Assembly: GCA_963575645.1 (NCBI GenBank)
Contig: OY754466.1
Span: 43,122,001-43,186,000 of the forward strand
Reading direction: 5' to 3'
DNA: 64,000 nt
Source of the DNA: Xanthostigma xanthostigma
Taxonomy: Eukaryota > Arthropoda > Insecta > Raphidioptera > Raphidiidae
Positions within the stretch are counted from its first letter, which is position 1. Each line of letters begins with the position of its first letter. Positions 54,730 through 64,000 of this stretch are shown in pieces. The translations under genes and the position numbers were made by a program. A model generated the notes under the pieces. The model was not told where the DNA came from. It worked only from the letters and a program-made list of their open reading frames with translations, and searched no databases.

Positions 54730-56245
54730 CAAACATACAATTTTTAATAAGAAGTCGAAGAACCGAAATAGCTTTAACTCTTAGGAAAATAGTATTCTCG
54801 TAATGCGGTGCCCCCTCTTGGGTGGTGCCCTAGGCCGGCGCCTTGTGTGCCTTAAATCCATCACCGGGTGCACTTCATGAAACTGATTTTTTTTAAATGC
54901 TATAGAAAAAAAGTAAATAAGAGAAAATATAAAAGATAATTTAAAAGAAAACTTTCTAATTGTCGCCATGTACTTCAAAACTTTTTCTGCCACATAACTA
55001 CCGGAATATTTTTCTGTTAGTTATAATTATGTTATTTTCCGACCCCACTATTGCCTGTCGTAGGGATGAACTTCATAAAGCGATATTAAAGTGCCATAGA
55101 AAAAAATAAACTTCTAAACTTTCTGTCGCATTACTACCCGACTAGAAACTGAAATTAATGAGACATTTAAACTTTTCAACAAAAAAATATTATTCAAATA
55201 AGTAATAATTTATTTATTTGAAGAGAATTATATTCAGACGTTAATCAAAGATTTGAAAAAATATTAATGACTGGTTAATAATAGGCAACGTTTTTTGAAG
55301 TTTTCTTCGAAGCATGTATACCTTACAACTTCAATCATTGCAAATTAGGTTTTTCAAGTTTTAAAATGAAAGTAGTTGTATAAAATTTCCAAAATAATTT
55401 TATTTCTTGAATAATTTAGTTTACGTAATTATAATTTTAAAATTTAAAAAGGATTAATTTTAATTTTATTATGCTAGTTTATTTTAGACTATTTTCAAGA
55501 TAAATCTATTTTGAATAGTATTTCATTATATTAGATTATCTTGCTAGTTTTAAATAACTTTTAATTTATAATGTTAATTATTTCGTAGTTGAACACTGAA
55601 TGAGTCTTTTTTACATTTTTTGATAGGCTTTGTGACAATACCGGGCGGCCATTGCATAATTATCAATAAATTATAAAATAGGTACATAATACTACCAAAT
55701 AATTATGAACAGGGCCGGCATTTTCACAAATAATAATAAATTAATTAATACCACGAACTATAAAATTTGTTTCGTATTTAAAAAGAACAATTCGCGATCT
55801 TAGCCATTACTTTTTGATTTCCCTATAATATAACAAACTCCCTGTTTTCATTAAGGACTGTTCAAATATTATAATTTTCAAAAATCGTTTGAAACACTAA
55901 TTAATAAATGCTTGCCCATATGACGTCGCTTTTTAATTAGTTATTTTAATGTAATCATGTATTTTATTTTATACAGTATTGTATTGTTTGTGACGTTCGC
56001 TTCGTTTCTGGCTACGCGTAGAAATAATTTTAAATAAGTACTTACATTTTTTGTGGTGTCTGTTCCCCAACAACATTTTTAGAATGACGTCTTTCTGGAA
56101 AAGAAAATGTTTTTTGTTAACTATTATTGATAAACACTAAATATTTAAAATATCTATACATATAGTTAACCCTCGACCAATTCAAATTTAGTATTTAATA
56201 GAATAATAATCCAGATTATTTAGTCGGGTCTAAGTGTTTGTCAGG
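54730..56245. other. Gene-free stretch
   Basis: AT-rich. 54800-54850 is GC-rich (CCTAGGCCGGCGCC) and probably a repeat edge. 55205-55255 has the 'GACGTTAATCAAAGATTTGA' edge of the hammerhead-associated repeats. No gene. Confidence 0.4.
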
Positions 56246-56248
56246 CGG

Positions 56249-56387
56249 TAGGTTGAAGTGTGTCAGAGAGAGAGAGAGAGAGAGAGAGCGTATATCGGCT
56301 GAGTTCTGCGAAAGCCAATCGCACCACAGCATGCTTCAGCTCAGCCGGCCGCCGATATACGTTTTTTCTCTCATACACTTCAACCTA
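56249..56387. mobile_element. Foldback with GA/TC arms
   Basis: TAGGTTGAAGTGTGT, a (GA)n run and CGTATATCGGC pair with GCCGATATACG, TTTTTTCTCTC and ACACTTCAACCTA. The loop holds AGCATGC and GGCCGGCCG-like palindromic pieces. One arm's pure GA microsatellite pairs only loosely with the other arm, so the repeat has expanded on one side. Confidence 0.7.
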
Positions 56388-56476
56388 TTCATATACGCGA
56401 CCACCTGGTAGATAAAAAGACCCATCAAAATGGCCTGTCCTTTAAAAATATTTTTTTCTAGGTATAAATATTATTC

Positions 56477-56571
56477 TTCAATAAATAAAATTATCGACCA
56501 ATTTTTCAGACAAATATATATATATTATATTATTTGTCTGAAAAATTGGTCGATAATTTTATTTATTGAAG
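56477..56571. repeat. Perfect hairpin made of the hammerhead-associated repeat end
   Basis: CTTCAATAAATAAAATTATC ... TTTTTCAGACAAATATA pairs with its inverse around a tiny AT loop. Same sequence as the arms of 27821-28154, without the ribozyme-like core. Confidence 0.75.
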
Positions 56572-56579
56572 AGTTCTAA

Positions 56580-57278
56580 TCAGACGTTAATCAAAGATTT
56601 GAATAAATATTATTCTGTCAATCTCAACACAAATAAATGAAAACCGTTGAAAATAATTTTCGTTTTTATAGTATTATATTTTTGCTTCTTAAAAAAAATC
56701 AGTCAAATAAATATTGGTGACAAAAAAAGAATAGCCGAGTTGGCTACCTACAGCCGATGATAAAATTGTTATCGTCACTCGGTAAGAGAGGTAGCCCCAC
56801 CCACACTGTGGGTAGCCCCATTGGCGCTAAATAACCCCTTCTAGCAACACTGGAACGTGTAGGTATAAGCTATATTTAATATAGATGATACTATATTTAC
56901 TTTTTCTAATTAATAAGCGGTTACATTAGATAAAGCAGTCATCGATTAAAAAACATCACTAATTAGGACAGAAATAGAATACAGATATTATTAAGTTTGC
57001 CTTCAAATCAATAAAAATACTGGGTGAAATCGAAAATCAACTAAGATTTGCAATTTTTATTTTTTTACGCGAGTTACGAGCTGTGAAATCTTTAAACTTT
57101 AATGGATCTATCCTACTAAATTACAATCGTTCACGTTTCTGATTTAAATCATTAATCAACGAAATGTCTTCACGACCAGTATCAATACAGATATGGAAAA
57201 CAGCATTTTATGGGGGCGTGAGCAAAAATGTTTTTTTTGTACCACTCTTCTTTTAGTCTATTTAATTTCTATATAAAA
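56580..57278. other. Gene-free stretch
   Basis: 56750-56830 has 'GTAGCCCCACCCACAC' and 'GGTAGCCCCATTGGCG', a short direct repeat. No supported gene. Confidence 0.4.
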
Positions 57279-57280
57279 AA

Positions 57281-57622
57281 TTAGCGGTCCCGCCCGGTTT
57301 CAACCGGATGCAAAACAACGAATGGTAGGGAGGGACATGAGTACGCACGTTCATCTTAGTATACCGAGATGAATGTTGTGTCCAAATTTCATGATGATCG
57401 GAGTTACCATCCAAAAGTTTTTGTCGGACGGACAAATTTTGAGTTACATTTTTCATTGATGCTCCGCTCCTATTGATCGTAGCGTGATATTATATAGCCT
57501 ATAGCCTTCCTCGATACATGGACTATTCAACAAAAAAAAAGTCAATTCGGACCAGTAGTTCCTGAGATTAGCGCGTTCAACCAAACAAACAAACAAACTC
57601 TTCAGCTTTATATATATAAATA
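57281..57622 (-). repeat. Family-1 repeat, full copy, inverted
   Basis: Reads 'TTAGCGGTCCCGCCCGG' to 'AACTCTTCAGCTTTATATA', the reverse of 42443-42801. A short 5' fragment of the same family lies at 57850-57900, also minus. Confidence 0.75.
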
Positions 57623-57624
57623 GA

Positions 57625-58650
57625 AGATAGGTACAAAAAAAAGATAAACAGAAAAAAGATATGAAAACTGAAAATTCGCTCTAGGAATCTTTTAAACTGT
57701 TCAGTTACAGACTAAGGTTACGATTTTATTTATTTGAATTAATTGAGCTAACGTCTGTATAATTCATTAAAAGAACAACTCTCACAGTATGTGGATTTTG
57801 TAATCCGTTACAGACACCGGACAACCATACCATAATATATGTAAAATATATTATAAACAAACTCTTCAGCTTTATATAATAGTATAGATGTATATATAGA
57901 AATGAAATAATAACTGCTCCCATGGAAACATTGGGTTCTACCTCTATTCTGTTGGTAGCCTTTTTCTGCGAGTAAATTCATCCTGTTAATTTTGATTTTA
58001 CAGTGTGCGCACGCATCGTAAAAATTCACTCTAACGCATCAAAAGAAGTGCAACTTCTAAGATTCAAACGACGATGCATATGAGATTATCTCTTTAGTTC
58101 TAGTTAATATATAACGCGACACGACTAATCATATGCATAATATTTTACGTAGAAATGATAACTTTAGCAAACGGAAAATAGGGATGTCGCAAGTAAAATG
58201 TATGAATTATTGTTTCTTTGCAACAGGCTGTGCGAGAATTTATGACCAATTTTATTGGTTGTAAAATCTTCCATCAGACATGTATAAAATCAACAAACAC
58301 TGTCATCAATTTTATAACTCTACTAGGAGAAGTATGAAATGAAATAGCACCACGAATTTAATATATTCCATAAAATATACTTGGCATCGGTCATTTCGAA
58401 GCTAGTTTTAAAACGAAAATATCATATTTTTATTGAAAAAGATTAACTATAGACGCCAAAATTGATACGTTGGGCAAATAACGTTCAAAATATTTATGAT
58501 AAGTATTATACACAAATTTCCTGCATACAATAGAGAAGTTTAAGTTACAAAGCCAATAAAATAAAAAAAAATATATTTGATCAAAAAAACTTCATCTTAC
58601 TTATTTTCTCAAATTACCACCATTAGGTTTAAAAGATTTTATACTAAACT
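57625..58650. other. Gene-free stretch
   Basis: Contains the family-1 fragment at 57850-57900. Frames at 57726-57923 and 57808-58029 overlap it and are not credible. Confidence 0.45.
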
Positions 58651-58652
58651 AA

Positions 58653-59211
58653 TAGTCCGGGAGGTGGTGTCAAAATTAATCAGTGATTTATCTCCGACTC
58701 AAATGTAGTTGATTGAAGAGTTTAACCATTACTCTGTTCGAAATCGAAAGGCAATCAGCGCTCCCGCGGTGGGTGTGGGCGTGGGAGGCTGTGAAACTCG
58801 TCGGAAAAACTATGAAAAAAAGTGATTAATCTGCTGATGAAAATTTGTTAGATTGTAAATAATTGATGATTAAACGTGAAAATACTCGTCAGTCACTTTC
58901 CCGACGGGGGAAACATCGTCAGTCATGAATGATTTCCTTTAAATCAATATCAATTGCTCAGTGTTTGAATTTAAAATCGATATTTTCAGAACGAATAGTA
59001 GGAACTGAAACATTCTATTCCTACTATATTCGTTCTGAAAATATCGATTTTAAATTTAAACACTGAGCAATTGATGTTCCCACGCCCACACCCACCGCGG
59101 GAGCGCTGACTGACTTTCGATTTCGAACAGAGTAATGATTAAACTCTTCAATCAACTACATTTGAGTCGGAGATAAATCACTGATAAATTTTGACACCAC
59201 CTCCCGAACTA
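58653..59211. mobile_element. Nested foldback element, two sets of inverted repeats
   Basis: The outer arms (58653-58790 and ~59076-59211) pair through TCCGGGAGGTGGTGTC, 'GACTCAAATGTAGTTGATTG' and 'GCTCCCGCGGTGGGTGTGGG'. An inner pair (about 58958-59008 and 59025-59078) reads CAATTGCTCAGTGTTTGAA ... CGATATTTTCAGAACGAATA and its inverse. The inner arms sit next to one outer arm, so one foldback probably inserted in or duplicated within another. Confidence 0.75.
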
Positions 59212-59214
59212 TAA

Positions 59215-60000
59215 TTGAAATATTCATTCTTCTTTAAATCCTGTAAACCCCCACTTCTAGTTCTAACATGACATAGCGTCTAATTTGTCAGTTGAATCGA
59301 CCTTAAAATATGTTGCAAACATCGTGCAGAATATCCGCAAGCGGAATTACAATTTCATTGATTAAAAAAAGTTAATTTTAAATGCTCTCTACAAATGTTT
59401 ACTACTTCCTTTAAATCAGGAAATGACTATTTAAAAAGGGGAATGTGCAGAAGAGTACGCTCGAGACTCTCGCCCGTTAGAAGTGAAACTTCTTAGGTTC
59501 TAGCATTTGTTGATGATTTTATTATTTCAAGATTTAGAAATGGTTATGTGGAATCTGTTACTTTTCTCTAAATACTGATTTAATCTTACTTAATCTTACT
59601 GACGTCACGTTGCGTTTTGATAATTCGAAAATACCGCGTATTTTCTACATTTCTTTTTTATTATTTGTATTTTTTTCAGTATGATTAGATTAATAAAATA
59701 ACCATTACGATATGATCAGGAACTAAAATATATTTCAAAATAAAAAATTTAACCAATTTGGAGTCTCATGCATAGTAAAATACATTTTCATTACATTTAT
59801 ATAGTCGTTATTAACTCTCATCTGTCTCTATCCAGAATGTCTGATTTCGTCAACCATAGAAAAATGTTTATCTCCATCCCTTTTATGTTACTCATCTATA
59901 GCAACACTTGACAGTTTAACCAATAAGTGGTGTGTGTTGATATATTTAAAACAACCGTACACTTGGTATTAAATAACATAACGTTCTTTTAGTTCGTTAT
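59215..60000. other. Gene-free stretch
   Basis: 59468-59558 is the second copy of the direct repeat at 37673-37770. No gene. Confidence 0.45.
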
Positions 60001-60003
60001 AAC

Positions 60004-60512
60004 TAGTGATGTACCGGATAGTTAAAAATGTATATCCGCGGATACGGATCACAATACGGATTTTTTGTTTCAAGATCCGCGGGTATGGATACGGATCTTT
60101 CTTAGAGTACGCGGCGGTAAATATTGCACATTGACCTTTGGAAAGAGACTATCTGTTATGGGAAAAAGTTATTGACCTCTTTAAGAGTTCACTCTCATAA
60201 CAGATTGTCTCTTTCCAAAGATCGATGTGCAATATCTCATTATAAAGATAGTTGATTTAGTACCTTTGAGTTATGTACTATCAGTATAGTACTCACTACG
60301 ATAAATGTTTGCAATAAGGTGCCAAATACGATTTAAAAAAATAAAAAATAATCTGAATGGAATTTAACAGGTTTTCATTATTACCTATATATAGATAAAA
60401 TTTCATCTATGAATTGAAAATTAATAAGGTAAAAGATCCGTCAAAAACTAACGGATACGGATCTTTCTTCTCTCTCGGATATCCGCGGATACGGATATCC
60501 GGCACATCACTA
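60004..60512. mobile_element. Non-autonomous hAT element, second copy
   Basis: The ends TAGTGATGTACCGGATA and TATCCGGCACATCACTA are those of 20091-20627. The body is present in reversed order, with the same CGGATACGGAT subterminal repeats and the same internal CTTTGGAAAGAGAC inverted pair. Flanking octamers GTTATAAC / GTTAAATT match at only 5 of 8, so this insertion is older. Confidence 0.8.
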
Positions 60513-60519
60513 GTTAAAT

Positions 60520-60890
60520 TGATAACTTAATTCTAAACACTGAAGACCAAACATTTATGAGGTGTAGTTTTGTTCATCCTGACAAATAAATCATCACGGG
60601 AAAGGTCAAGTAAATCTCCAAGGACACAACAGTTCGCCAATCAAAGGTAATTTTGAGAATAATAAGAATTGTGGTTTCGAATGAACATCTTGTATGCACA
60701 TTAGGCCGGGGTTAATTGTAAACACACAGTGTGTAAACGAAGGTTCTGTTAGTGCTGGAGGCATGTTGAGTGGTGGTAGCCGCTGCAAGACATGGTTCGC
60801 TAGCTTATGAGTCAGTGTCCTCGAGGAAGATCAGCGAACGACATTGACCTTGAGAATGGCCGCCGGCTGTGCGCTAGGTATAATAGTTAT
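60520..60890. other. GC-richer flank upstream of the promoter-like site
   Basis: 60700-60880 is richer in GC than its surroundings and not seen elsewhere in the window ('GTTAGTGCTGGAGGCATG', 'GAGAATGGCCGCCGGC'). Plausible host regulatory DNA. No frame is recognised. Confidence 0.35.
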
Positions 60891-60895
60891 CTATC

Positions 60896-60924
60896 TATAA
60901 ATAAGACATAACAGAATAATCAGT
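60896..60924 (+). promoter_or_regulatory. Insect-type core promoter candidate (TATA + initiator)
   Basis: TATAAATA (60896-60903) is followed by TCAGT (60920-60924). The A of the initiator lies 26 bp after the first T of the box, close to arthropod spacing. The first ATG downstream is at 60957 (CAACCATGTCGC) and opens a 15-codon frame 'MSHLITCASKKIVKI' ending TGA at 61002. A weak GTAAAA follows the AAATT at ~60990 and could be a donor. No second exon was identified; the hAT element at 61216 would lie in the first intron. Confidence 0.3.
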
Positions 60925-61215
60925 CATAAACACTCATCTTCTCGCTGAAGTCAACCATGTCGCATCTTATAACTTGTGCTTCCAAGAAAATTGTAAAAAT
61001 ATGATTAAAATTCTAATGATCACTTTTCACACGTTAACACTTTGACGTGAAAATGTCTATTAACTCGTTAAAAAATGTCTTTAGATTTTTTTTAACAAAA
61101 TGGCCTTTAATCTGACAAGTAATTAGTCAGGACTAGTTTTTGTTTTAGAATTGAAATGAATGAAGCGACGCAATATGAAGCAACAAAAATAACAGGGACA
61201 CATAAGGGATGGAAT

Positions 61216-61992
61216 TAGAGAATACAATCCCGAGCATGTTTTTCAATCCCGGGATTACGGGATTATAGATGCGTAATCCCGGGATCCCGGGGCTATCCCG
61301 GGATTAGACTATGTGGTTTCTAATTGAGCTGAAATGAAAAAAAACTTGAGTAATTACTTAAAAAATGTTTTTAATATCGTTGCACAACACAAATCACAAT
61401 ATAGTAAGAAAAGAAAATAGACAAAACCAAAAAAAACTTTACTTTTGCAAGAAATCAAAAAGACAACACAAAAAAACTATTTAGAATTTCGAAAATACAA
61501 TCGCAGAAATATCAAAGCATCCAATGTTTGACTTACAAGCCTGCTTCGTAGTTTATTACCAACATAAGCAGCAGCAGCTGAAAACACGCCCGCTCAGATT
61601 CTACCCTGGTTGGAAGAATAGACAACAGAACTTATATGCTGTCTCTAAGTGATATCCACGAACTCCTCCATTTTCGAACAGGCTTATTTCACGTCTAATA
61701 CTATTTGCCAACCCCGATTCATTTTGTACGTACTTCAGGATCTGGAGATTTCATATTCTTACGTATCGTACCTCGTATTTAAGGATTGTTTTTGTCGTTA
61801 TGTAATAAATAATATTAATACATATAATCTAGGCAAGGTAATTGTAAAGGCGCAACGGATTACGGAATGCAAGCTAGATCTGTTTGTGGCAATCCCGAAA
61901 ATCCCGAGATTAGCCAAATACGATCCCGGGATTTTCGGGACCAGAAAACGGCCGGGATCCCGAGATTCGGGATCCCGGGATTGTATTCTCTA
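61216..61992 (-). mobile_element. hAT element with perfect 8-bp target duplication
   Basis: The ends TAGAGAATACAATCCCG and CGGGATTGTATTCTCTA are exact inverted repeats. The flanks are identical octamers GATGGAAT (61208-61215 and 61993-62000). Both ends carry many GATCCCGGGAT-type palindromes as subterminal repeats. The interior contains a broken hAT transposase C-terminus in minus orientation. The 777-bp length means most of the transposase has been lost. Confidence 0.95.
61478..61760 (-). pseudogene. hAT transposase dimerisation (hATC) domain remnant
   Basis: In minus orientation one frame reads 'ILKYVQNESGLANSI', 'RREISLFENGGVRGYHLETA' and 'YKF', and meets TAG at ~61605. An adjacent frame gives PTRVESERA (~61613-61587). 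A third gives FSAAAAYVGNKLRSRL and TLDALIFLRLYF, then stop at 61478-61480. In order these are the hallmarks of the hAT C-terminal dimerisation domain (L.E..Y, PTSVESERAFSAAG, KxRSRL, TLDALxFLRxYF). At least two frame changes separate them, so it is inactive. The catalytic RNase H-like part is missing. Confidence 0.85.
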
Positions 61993-62055
61993 GATGGAAT
62001 ACACGGAAATTAGGATGGGGAACATGGATTAGCCTCCGGCCATTCTCGGCGGGTA

Positions 62056-62211
62056 TTAGACACCCATGATGGCCAGGAAGAAGGACAGCAGCGTCGCAAC
62101 GAGAGCGAAAAAACCCAAACGTCTGCGAATCAGATGAAGACGATACAGAAAATAGTAATACTCGACGTTTTCACGAAAAAAATACGGTGCGGACCCGAAC
62201 TGCGCCTCTCT
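62056..62211 (-). CDS. Putative terminal exon encoding a C-terminal membrane helix
   Basis: The minus strand is open from just after a TAA (62212-62214) to TAA at 62056-62058, about 51 codons with no ATG at the start. The product has 'PYFFRENVEYYYFLYRL', then basic 'HLIRRRLGF', then a ~19-residue hydrophobic segment 'FALVATLLSFFLAIMGV' right at the C-terminus, as in tail-anchored proteins. The segment is GC-rich compared with its flanks and occurs only once here. GCGCAG just inside the open region could be the splice acceptor, though no pyrimidine tract precedes it. The protein family is not recognised. It ends ~60 bp from the hAT insertion. Confidence 0.35.
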   Translation of the reverse strand, partial: REAQFGSAPYFFRENVEYYYFLYRLHLIRRRLGFFALVATLLSFFLAIMGV

Positions 62212-62214
62212 TTA

Positions 62215-64000
62215 GTTTTTTTTTTTTGTATTTCGCAACATGGAAACTTTTGCATGTGTCAAGTGCTCAGAAACATGAGAACAGCTTTCTATGATAGCTT
62301 AATTTAATTTTATTTCCTGTCAAGAGCTACACGTCTACAATACAAGGGCGTTCTCATAATAATTGGCCGGGTCGAACAACATTTAGAATGGCTGCAGACT
62401 TATATTATTAGTATGTTTGAATTCTTACGTAGATATGTTAGATTTACTAAGTTGATGTAAACTTTCTCCGTTTATTGTTGATTTTCGAATATTATGCAAA
62501 TAAACTTAAAACTGCTATCTACGTCGATTATACGATATATCACGGTAGAACGTCGACTATATGGTGGATTGTCGAGCCTCTATAATATACAATATCTTTC
62601 TACGAGTATGGTGAATTATTTTCCAAAGAAGTTAAAGACTGAAAATGGAACACCCCATAAATGTTTGGTCGGCAGTGTATCGAATGTATTATTTTACTAC
62701 GAACTGAAATAAGGTTATGTTATTTTAAACCAAGGAGACTGTTGTTTTAAATATGTCAATCAACACAACGCTTATTTGTTTAATGTCTTGTGTTGCCACA
62801 CTTGAACGATATAGATTATTATGAAGTAACATACGAAGGGGATGGATATTAACCATTGGTAGTGTTGAACGATTTCAGACATTCTGGGTAGAATAACAGA
62901 AGAGAGTTCACATCGATTGTATGTTGGATTTCTCCTTCTTCGATGTTCCAATTTTGTTTTTTCTTCTGACATCAGGGTAGATCTTTGATTGTGAATCCCC
63001 GTGACACCATTCATTTAAAGATTATTAAATTATTGACCACTACATTTGGTAAGGATAAGATAATTAAAAAATAAGTGTCGGAATATTATAAGAATACAAA
63101 AATTAATCTTTACTATTTTAGTAATAGTTTTAAAACAAATATATATCTATTATATATTAAGTGATGAATGATTATTTTTCTTAAGGTGCTAAAAGTAATT
63201 ATACAGAGAAAATATTCTGTCACGAATATAAGGGTTTCAAGTACCTACTTATGTGAAAAGATCCCTCATATGGTTGTCTATTATATATGGAGAAGTCTTA
63301 TACGGATATTCATACAGTTAACACTGCCTTCCTTAGTGCGCTTTAAATAAAGAGAATAATTATTTGAAGAATAAAAGTGTTATTTAATTCATAATATTGA
63401 AACCTGATTCCCATTTTCCAATAATAAGAATAAGTTGTAGGTATTCAACTTTATTTATTGTAACTAGTGGTCGCCCAATGATCGAAATTTTGTGGTCACA
63501 GTAAAAAGTGACCCTTATGAAAGTTGTAGATTTTTTTATGTTCTACATCTGTTCTGTAGGACATTTTTTGATAGAACGTCAAGTTTCGCCGGAAAACGCA
63601 ATAATGTATTTTGGAACTCCTTTTAAAATTTTTTGAAAAATATTTCTCGGGTCCAATTTCTCAAATACCTACATATTTAATATTCAATATATTGATATTT
63701 GCAAAGGTTAGGGAAGAATAAAATAATAAAAGTCATTTTTATTTAAAATTGTACGTTTTTATTTAAAAGTGCTGGAGTGTGTTCAAGACGACGATACAGT
63801 TTCGACTAACTAATGAAGGATACTTAATTGTATATTTAGGTTTATTTCTATATTCCCTTTTTATAGTTAATTTATTTTAGTGTCACGTCATAATAGTCTG
63901 AACCATTTAACTATTTAATTTATAAGTTCAAGTGCCATAACTTGACTGAAAAAGGGATCAGACATAAACAATATTCTGTTGCATAAATATATCGCATATT
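62215..64000. other. Mostly gene-free; one unassigned frame
   Basis: An 80-codon minus frame (63014-62772) contains MSEEKTKLEHRRRRNPTYN and a hydrophobic stretch 'WLISIPFVCYFIIIYIVQVW' before its stop. It is unrecognised and could be chance. 63462-63600 ('CTAGTGGTCGCCC', 'TTTCGCCGGAAAACGC') is a common repeat edge. The remainder is AT-rich with no signal. Confidence 0.35.

Noticed and set aside
62772-63014. 80-codon membrane-protein-like frame
   Set aside because: The composition is tempting (basic N-terminus, hydrophobic helix), but there is no homology that I recognise, no promoter and no splice partner, so it was mentioned only within the region entry.

Overview
This window looks like nuclear DNA from an insect, most likely a moth or butterfly (Lepidoptera). 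It is AT-rich, has spliceosomal-type splice signals, contains no bacterial-type operons, and is dominated by dispersed repeats of kinds I associate with lepidopteran genomes. Examples are the GAAGTCGGTT repeat with its 'GAACCTCCTCC' block, the 'GGGTTCCGTACCTCAAAAGG' repeat and the 'GACGTGATAACGTC' element. I could not check the species assignment against any database.

I see no intact, complete host gene. Almost every long reading frame is a chance translation of a repeat. The real coding traces are few: (i) a two-exon, 5'-incomplete gene piece (7914-8424) inside a mobile element with nearly identical ~480-bp inverted arms; (ii) a broken hAT transposase C-terminus (61478-61760, minus) inside a hAT element with a perfect 8-bp target duplication; (iii) three LINE reverse-transcriptase 3' ends (825-1235 minus, ~9975-10399 plus, 35863-36050 minus); (iv) a possible last exon with a terminal membrane helix (62056-62211, minus); (v) a 42-nt microexon candidate (21928-21969); (vi) a 69-residue frame inside another foldback element (44962-45171, minus). 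An insect-type TATA plus initiator pair sits at 60896-60924.

Layout. 1-6.8 kb: nested repeats, including a LINE inserted in a dispersed repeat, a foldback, and a tRNA-Lys-headed SINE. 6.8-9.3 kb: the gene-carrying long-arm element between two related palindromes. 9.3-20 kb: LINE end, a hairpin plus tRNA-like composite, Harbinger-like pieces, a SINE and minisatellites. 20-21.7 kb: hAT element and an LTR-like segment. 21.9-36 kb: microexon candidate, repeats and several foldbacks. 36-47.6 kb: TIR elements, tandem repeats, and a 756-bp foldback with ACTAGT palindromes. 47.6-60 kb: second composite, long-arm foldbacks, and three members of a ~330-bp repeat (one of them at 42.4 kb). 60-64 kb: two hAT elements, promoter-like site and putative exon.

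The dominant theme is inverted-repeat (foldback) DNA: about nineteen separate hairpin-forming elements, some with evidence of palindrome-specific change (loop inversion, hairpin-tip deletion). A second theme is seven hammerhead-ribozyme-like cores (CTGANGA, hairpin, GAAA) spread over different repeats. All calls come from reading the sequence by eye. Boundaries are approximate unless a target duplication is stated.
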